A DNA stretch of 64,000 bases from Massariosphaeria phaeospora (Eukaryota; Ascomycota; Dothideomycetes; Pleosporales). Location of the stretch: assembly GCA_011032825.1 (NCBI GenBank), contig JAADJZ010000016.1:682001-746000 (forward strand), in the 5' to 3' direction. The position numbers and the translations under genes are program-made. Below the pieces are notes generated by a model that had not been told where the DNA came from, made no database searches, and worked only from the letters and a program-made list of their open reading frames with translations. Below are positions 58,241 through 64,000 of this stretch, piece by piece (within the stretch, counting starts at the first letter, position 1; each line of letters begins with the position of its first letter).

Positions 58241-61200
58241 ATAGACAGCACCTAGGATGAGTATATTTAAATGCTAGTTGTAAAAGCTCGCAGGCTAGAA
58301 AGCGAAAGCTAAAGTAGCAAAGCAATTAAAAAAGCTCTACAAAAGCTAATAAACAACGACAAACTTAATGTAAAAACTCAAAAGATTTGTTTTAATGCAG
58401 CGGAAGCTACATATATAAAAATATTCGTTACAAAACCCGTAATAGAACTACTTAAAAAAGTAACAAACAATTAGCTACTAGCAGCAAAGCTAGTTCTCGT
58501 AGGACCTTTGAATTCTAAGCAGCTAGTTAATAACGAAAGTGCGAAAGCTTAGGCACTTATCGAAATACTGCAAAATTAAGTTCAAATTCTTTTAGAAAAA
58601 AAGAGAGCTACGCTAGCAACACCGCTAACTTTCTTTAGTATTCCAAAAGCTTCTACGCTAATTACAAAGCGCAACAAAATGCCTAACCTAGCCTAGTTCA
58701 ACGAAACAAAGTTAGACTACGAACAGTTTAAAGTCTAGGTAAAAAACAAAATGCTTAATAACAGAAATCTAATTAGGAACTTATGCGGCTACATCTACAA
58801 CTGCCTAATAGAGCAAGCAGCTACTACTAAACTCGCTTAGTATTAGAAACACTGTAACGAAACGGCAAAGAAGTTTTAAAAGTACTTTAACAAGCACTAC
58901 CAAGACTACATGCGAGCGCAAAAAGCGCTCAACTAACTCTTTGCTTTTAGGCAGAAAAAAATGTTCTTTTAAAAGTATAATAAAGAATTCATGCGCCTTG
59001 CGTACGACGCAAAAATAACAAGCAACGTAGCTACATTAAAAAACTAGTACAAAGCAAGGCTTCGCGCTAATCTATAAAATAAAATAGTTAGCGTTATTAT
59101 TTTCCTAGCATGGCAACTTTAGGACCTAATAGAACGAGTTACTTAGATTAAGAAAAACCTAAACCGCGCGAAGGCAAACAACTAGTAGTAGATAGTACCA
59201 AATCAATTGATAAGCAACACAAAGGCTATGAACTAGAAGCTAGCAACTAAAGCTACTACCTAAGCAGTCCGCGCAGCTACTAACAATAAGAAAAAAAAGC
59301 GAGCCAAATAGGCAGACAACGCAGAAATAACAAAACAACAAGAAAATTACTTTTGCTTTTAATGTAGTTTAGCAACTTACATGTTTAATAAATGTAAGCT
59401 CGCAGCTTCAAAGAAGCTCGCTACAACTTAAAAAGCAACTTTTAAACTAGTTAAAACGACAGCAAAGGTTAAAAAAGTTTTTGAGTTTAAAAACTTAGAA
59501 AACTAGACACTCTTAACTAAAAGCGCGGTCAAGAGTAGTAAAAAAAAAACACGGTTTCTTTATTAGATGAGTTTCTAAAGTTTCGCTAGCGCTAGCTAGA
59601 CGAGAAACCACTTACAGTACATGCAATTATTAATTAATCTATTTTTGCTTTAGCAATGCTCGACTTTGAGTGCATTACCTATAGTCTTGTTAGCAAAAAG
59701 TTTTGTAAAAAGAACTGTTTCTTGCGTATTTTGATAAAAGAAAGGCTTGTAGTAGGCATTAGCGAACAAGTTGTTAAAGTTACGAAAGCTGCTTAGTTTA
59801 CAATAAACCTAAATAAGCACGAACAAACAGTTTAAGCGTACGTTATAACTAAGAATAACTAATACGATATTATCTTAAAGCGCCTATAGATAAACGGAAG
59901 CTAGGTAACGCTAGCTTTAGCAAAGAAATTGATTTTTATCTATTTAACTAGAACACGCGTGCGGAGCTAGAAAAAAAAAAAGCTTAAACAGAAGCCCTAG
60001 CAGGTGTTCGCGGCTGCGTTTGAAATAATAATGCAGCAGTTTAAGAAAAAAAACTTTAGCGTTAAAATCTTCGCCGCGTCTATAGCGGACATCTAGAAAG
60101 CTTTTTAAACTAAAGTAGTAGTTAACCTACGCCTAACGCTACTCAACTAGATAAAAAATTAGTATACAGCGTTTATGCAGTTTGAAGCTAACAAATTATC
60201 TCTTTACCGAAGCCTAATAGACTACGGCATTGAACTAATTAAAAAGAACAAGAAAAAAGCAGAGGTCTTATAGAAACCTTTGTATAACATGTTTAAAAAC
60301 AAACTGTTAATTTTGCAAAAGCAGCTTACTGCGCATTTAGATCGCAGGTTTATTAGAGTAAGTTGCTTTTAGGCCGAAGCACTAGTGTTGTTTGCAAAGA
60401 AACTTAGTAAAGAGCTACGCTTTTGCGTAGACTATCGGGCGCTCAACGCTATTACGAAAAAAAACCAATACCTACTGCCTTTGATTTACGAGACTTTAAA
60501 TTAGATTAGCTAAGCTAAATAGTTTACTAAGCTAAACGTTATCTAGGCCTTTTACAAAGTCCAAATTGCTAAAGAAAACAAGTAAAAAACGGCTTTCCGT
60601 ACAAAATTTAGATTGTACAAATAGATAGTTTGTCTATTTAGCCTTGCTAACGCCTTAAGTACGTTCTAGCAGTTTATTAACTACACTTTGCGTAATTACA
60701 TTAACGTTAACGCTTTTGCATACTTAGATAATGTACTTATCTACTTTAAAAGTTCTTAAAAAAACTACTAGCGACGTGTTAAAGAAGTTGTTAACAAGTT
60801 AAAAAAAGCGAGGTTACAACTTAATATTAAGAAATGCGAGTTTAAAGTAACTAAAACTAAATACTTTAGTTTTATTATCGAGGTAGGCAAAGGAATTAGC
60901 ATGGATCTAGAAAAAGTCCGCGCGATTTTTAAATAAAAGGCTTTAGCTTTAGTTAAAAAAGTGCGAAGCTTTGTTAGTTTTGCAAACTTTTACTAGCAGT
61001 TTATTTGCGCTTTTTTTGCAATTGTTTCTCTACTAACAGAGTTAACAAGAAAAAGCATTAAATTTCGTTGAAAGCTTAAACAACAAGAAGCGTTTAACAC
61101 GCTTAAAAAAGAGTTTATATCTAGGCCGTTATTAGCCTATTTTAACTTCAATTTAGAAACTACTATTGAAGTAGACGCTTTGGGAATAGCTACTAAAAAA

Positions 61201-63468
61201 GCGCTTTTTTAAAAAGCAAAGAACAACTTGTAGCGAGCAGTAGCCTACTACTTTGCTAAAATGTTACTTGCAAAGTCTAACTACACTATTTACAACAAGA
61301 AATTATTAGCAGTAATTAAATGCATTACTAAATAAAAAGCGAAGCTTAAAGCAGTGCCGAAGATTATAGTTTACACTAATTACAAGAACTTTTTGTACTT
61401 TACTACAGCAAAGTTACTAACAAAGCAACATGTCTGCTAAGCGAACATTTTTTCTAAACACAACCTAAAGTTTGTGTACTACCTTAGAGCGGCTAATAAA
61501 AAAGCAAACGCTTTTTTACAAAAAGAGCAGGATTTTTTTTAAGACTAAAACAATGTTCGGCTGAAAAGCTGTAAATTTTAACTTTTCAAACTAACTAGTG
61601 TGTTAAACGAGAATAACATTACAGAAAAAACTCTAGGCGTAATCTGCGCGTTCTTGCTCTATAGCACCTTAATACCAACGCCAAATGTACTCGCTAGTAA
61701 GCTTGATGCTTTCTACAAAGCAGATGTAGCGAAAGCTTTAAAGCAGAATGTTTTTTTTTAGATTAAAAGTGCAGGCTTTAAGAAGCAGAATGCTGCGAGT
61801 CTTAGACAAAATGCTGCTAGACAAGAAAAAAATGCTAGCACAAAAAACAATTCTAAAGATAATGCAAAAAAGCTGTTTTTAGATAAACTTTAAGATAAAA
61901 GAGTTTAAGAAAACAATTTGTACTAGAAAGCTTTAGAAGCCGTAAAAAAAAGCTAAACTAAAAGAAGTACCCGTAGGAAGTTTTCTTTAGGCCTTTAATT
62001 AAAGGCGTTTTTAGCAGATTGCGCTGTTGAAAACAACGCGCTTCTCTATCGAGAAAAGAAATAAGTGCTAAAAACGTATCAACTGCGCACTAGATTGATT
62101 TTCGAAGCCTACGACTCGCCTATTGCAAAGCACTCTAGCAAAAAGAACACTTACAATATTCTCAAAAGAGATTTCTTCTAGCTAAAAATAAGCTTGGACA
62201 TTTGATAGTACATTGCCAACTGCGATGCATGTAGACGAGCGAAACTATAGCAGAAAATAAAAAGTAGTTTTCTTTGCTTGCTCCTCGTTTTGAATAGAAT
62301 CTAGAAAGAACTTTTTATAAACTTTATTACTAACCTGCTAAAAAGCAAAAGGTGCACGAATCTACTAGTTATTACAAACTAATTAAGCAAGAATATAATC
62401 TTAATTTCTATAGCGAAAATTAACGCAGCAACTGTAGCAAAGGTATTTATCAAGAGAGTAGTAGCTTACTACTAGCTCTCTAACACTATTGTTTCTAACC
62501 AAAAAGCACAATTTGTAAGTAAATTCTAAAAAACGCTTTGCAAAGAGCTTAGAATTGTAAGGCAGCTATCTATAGCTTTTTACCTAGAAACTAACAAAGC
62601 TACAGAAAAAGCAAATTTAACAATCAAAACTGTTTTAAAGCCGTTTGTGAATTAAAACTAAAAAAACTAAGCGCAGCTATGCTCTATTGTACAAATCGCA
62701 ATTTAGAAGCGAAAAGCAGTGTTGACAAAAGTAAGCTCTTTCTTTCTCTAGCATAGTTACGAGATGGACTTAATCTAGCTTCGAGCAGAAAAGAAAGCGG
62801 ATACGCTCTACTAGGCAACTCTAGACTTTTAGCAAAGCGCAGCAGAAATAGCTAAAAAGATAAAAGAAGTTATTAACTTCGCGCAAGCTGCTATAGCGGA
62901 GGCCTAATAGAAGCAAAAAAAATAAGCAAATCAACATAGAAAAAAAGCGCCGCTGCTTTGAGTAGAAGATAAAGTGTAGTTGCAATACAAAAAACACATC
63001 TCTAATAGGCGCTCAAGCAAGAAACTAAACTAGAAAAATAGCAAATATACAGTTTTACAAGTTAAGTTTCTAAGCAACGTAGTTTTAAACACACTTTCTA
63101 AAATAAATCTAACATTTCTAATAGATAGGCTTAGACTTGCAGCAGACAATTCTTTGAAAGGCTAAACAGTGTCTAATTGGCGCTCGAGAAGCGTTACCGT
63201 AGAAAGCGAGCAAAAATAGCTAGTCAAGCGCATTACGAGCGAGCGCTGGAAAAAAGTCAAAAGAAGCTAAAAGCTAGAATATTAGGTCAAATGGACTAGC
63301 TATAACTAGCTTACATAAGAACTAGCGCTAGAACTTGAAAACACAAAAGCTTTATCTACCTAGCAAGAATTTTCGGCAGCTTACTAGGACGCTAATAGAA
63401 AATTGCTAAAAAACTTTTAAAACAGCACGCTTTTAGAAAGGACGCTAGGACGCCGACGAAGTAAGTAA
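58241..63468 (+). pseudogene. Gag-Pol of chromovirus copy 3, with C-terminal chromodomain
   Basis: The gag start (ATA at 58241, ATG in copy 2) opens frame 2. The CCHC knuckle CF-CSLATYMFNKC lies at about 59351-59392. Protease, in frame 1, starts with LLDEFLKFR and has CITYSLVSKKF. Reverse transcriptase: [20 protein letters not shown] at 60412, AYLDNVLIYF at 60718. RNase H: IEVDALGIATKKALF, YNKKLLAVIKCITK. Integrase: YIANCDACRRAKL near 62212, INAATVAKVFIKRVVAYY, IVSNQKAQFVSKF, ETNKATEKANLTIK. Chromodomain: KLEY-VKWTSYN-LT-ELALE near 63270-63330. Native stop TAA at 63466-63468. The YxDD site reads LDN in all three copies. Many TAG/TAA codons prevent translation. Confidence 0.9.
59542..59563 (+). 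promoter_or_regulatory. Candidate -1 ribosomal frameshift window between gag and pol
   Basis: Gag reads in frame 2 until TAG at 59564-59566. Pol reads in frame 1, whose last upstream stop is TAA at 59539-59541. The shift must fall between them, and the only slippery-looking sequence is a run of ten A followed by CAC (59540-59550), holding an in-phase A-AAA-AAA heptamer. In copy 2 the same place reads AAAAAAAGAAC. The upstream frame-1 stops could themselves come from RIP, so this is a suggestion. Confidence 0.4.
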
Positions 63469-63788
63469 ATTGCTACAAATTAGAGAAAAAGCTTATGTAA
63501 TAGGCTGAAAGCTCTATAAATTGCCTTAGTCGTAGAACTTTAGTAGCTATTAACGCTGTACGTAACAGCTTCGACGATACCTAGAAAAGCCTCGCTAGTT
63601 TCCGGTTAACGAAAGCCTTGCGGTATTGAGTTTTTACATAGCCTCTAAGAGCGCTCCGCAGGTGCTTTGGAAGCTAACTAACTATAAAGTATATAGAGCT
63701 CTTTTGTCCGCGCTGTAGATAAACTCTATCGAATTTATTACATTCTTTATCTAGAACCTGCTTTTCTAGGCGATTCCCTTTCAAAAGC

Positions 63789-64000
63789 AGCTTACTACTT
63801 TTTATTTATTCTAAAAGAGAATATTAGAAACACTATAGAATAGATATTAAACTTAAGTAGAATAAATCGCCTATATCTAATAGCTATTGCTTAGATACTA
63901 GCTTTTACGCTTTAAGTGCTAAGAACGCTACTTCGTAGCTATAAATAGCGTGCTAGCGCTGTATTTTAACTCTAGAACTAGAAAGTTACGTATAAAAACC
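63789..64000. other. AT-rich DNA right of chromovirus copy 3
   Basis: No gene or repeat end recognised. Composition continues the mutated block, so it runs off the window. Confidence 0.4.

Larger units (their letters stand above)
57820..63783 (+). mobile_element. Ty3/gypsy chromovirus, copy 3, 5964 bp, plus orientation
   Basis: LTRs at 57820-58107 and 63496-63783, 288 bp each, termini TGTAATA ... TTTCA (right LTR) or a RIP-altered A end (left LTR). Target duplication AGAGC (57815-57819) versus AAAGC (63784-63788), a single G-to-A difference. A promoter-like TATAAAGTATATAGAG lies in each LTR (about 58009 and 63684). A purine tract, AGAGAAAAAG, precedes the 3' LTR. Confidence 0.95.
14080..64000. 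other. AT-rich, RIP-mutated transposon block with no intact gene
   Basis: From about 14.08 kb to the right edge the DNA is AT-rich and saturated with TAG, CTA, TAA and TTA. Longest open frames are under about 80 codons. Wherever a protein family can be recognised, its frame is broken by TAG and TAA codons and D/E residues are replaced by N/K. Repeat copies differ by C/T and G/A transitions. These are the marks of RIP. The left edge lies next to the orphan exons. Confidence 0.9.

Noticed and set aside
57820..58300. tRNA-type primer-binding site after the chromovirus 5' LTR
   Set aside because: The sequence next to the LTR (TTTAAATTTAATTAATC in copies 2 and 3) does not begin TGG and does not resemble a tRNA 3' end; self-priming or RIP damage are possible but not shown.
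14080..64000. tRNA, rRNA or telomere repeats in the AT-rich block
   Set aside because: No TTAGGG arrays, no rRNA-like conserved stretches and no tRNA-like A/B boxes noticed on reading.

Overview
The window is nuclear DNA of a filamentous ascomycete (Pezizomycotina, perhaps a dothideomycete). The basis is the short introns (51-56 nt, GTATGT...CTAAC...AG), a USB1 gene, a HET-NACHT-ankyrin gene, fungal DNA transposons, and a 50 kb AT-rich block of repeats whose copies differ by C/T and G/A transitions, as left by repeat-induced point mutation (RIP).

Layout. (1) 1-900: 3' part of an intact housekeeping gene, the U6 snRNA exonuclease USB1. (2) 900-2452: non-coding DNA with degenerate GC-rich repeats. 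(3) 2453-5078: a pogo/Fot1-type DNA transposon with 88-bp terminal inverted repeats and TA target duplication; its transposase frame is continuous but carries ten in-frame TAG codons. (4) 5567-6897: a Tc1/mariner transposon whose transposase is broken by three TAG codons at tryptophan positions. (5) 7538-11848: an intact two-exon NOD-like receptor gene (HET-NACHT-ankyrin, 1419 residues), the one clear accessory gene here. (6) 11849-14080: non-coding DNA with a 5 x 16 bp minisatellite and orphan minus-strand exons. (7) about 14080-64000: an AT-rich nest of dead transposons with no intact gene.

Inside the AT-rich block I resolve: a Tc1/mariner (DDE_3) remnant; two bounded pogo-like elements (17633-19758, 19775-21911), a third less bounded one (about 29855-31945) and a fragment; three copies of one Ty3/gypsy chromovirus, each exactly 5964 bp with 288-bp LTRs and 5-bp target duplications (21961-27924 minus, 49214-55177 minus, 57820-63783 plus); a second Ty3/gypsy element with 433-bp LTRs (35838-42814), which has an antisense small ORF near its 3' LTR and a nested 438-bp hAT-type foldback; a second copy of that foldback; a solo LTR; and two head-to-head copies of a third retroelement into which the others inserted. 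A 0.87-kb palindrome lies between chromovirus copies 2 and 3.

Working together: nothing in the AT-rich block appears able to make protein. The pogo, Tc1 and pogo-like transposases have lost catalytic residues or carry stops. The functional content is USB1 (U6 snRNA 3'-end maturation) and the NOD-like receptor (probable non-self recognition or heterokaryon incompatibility), the latter placed between transposons at the edge of what may be an AT isochore, subtelomeric block or regional centromere.
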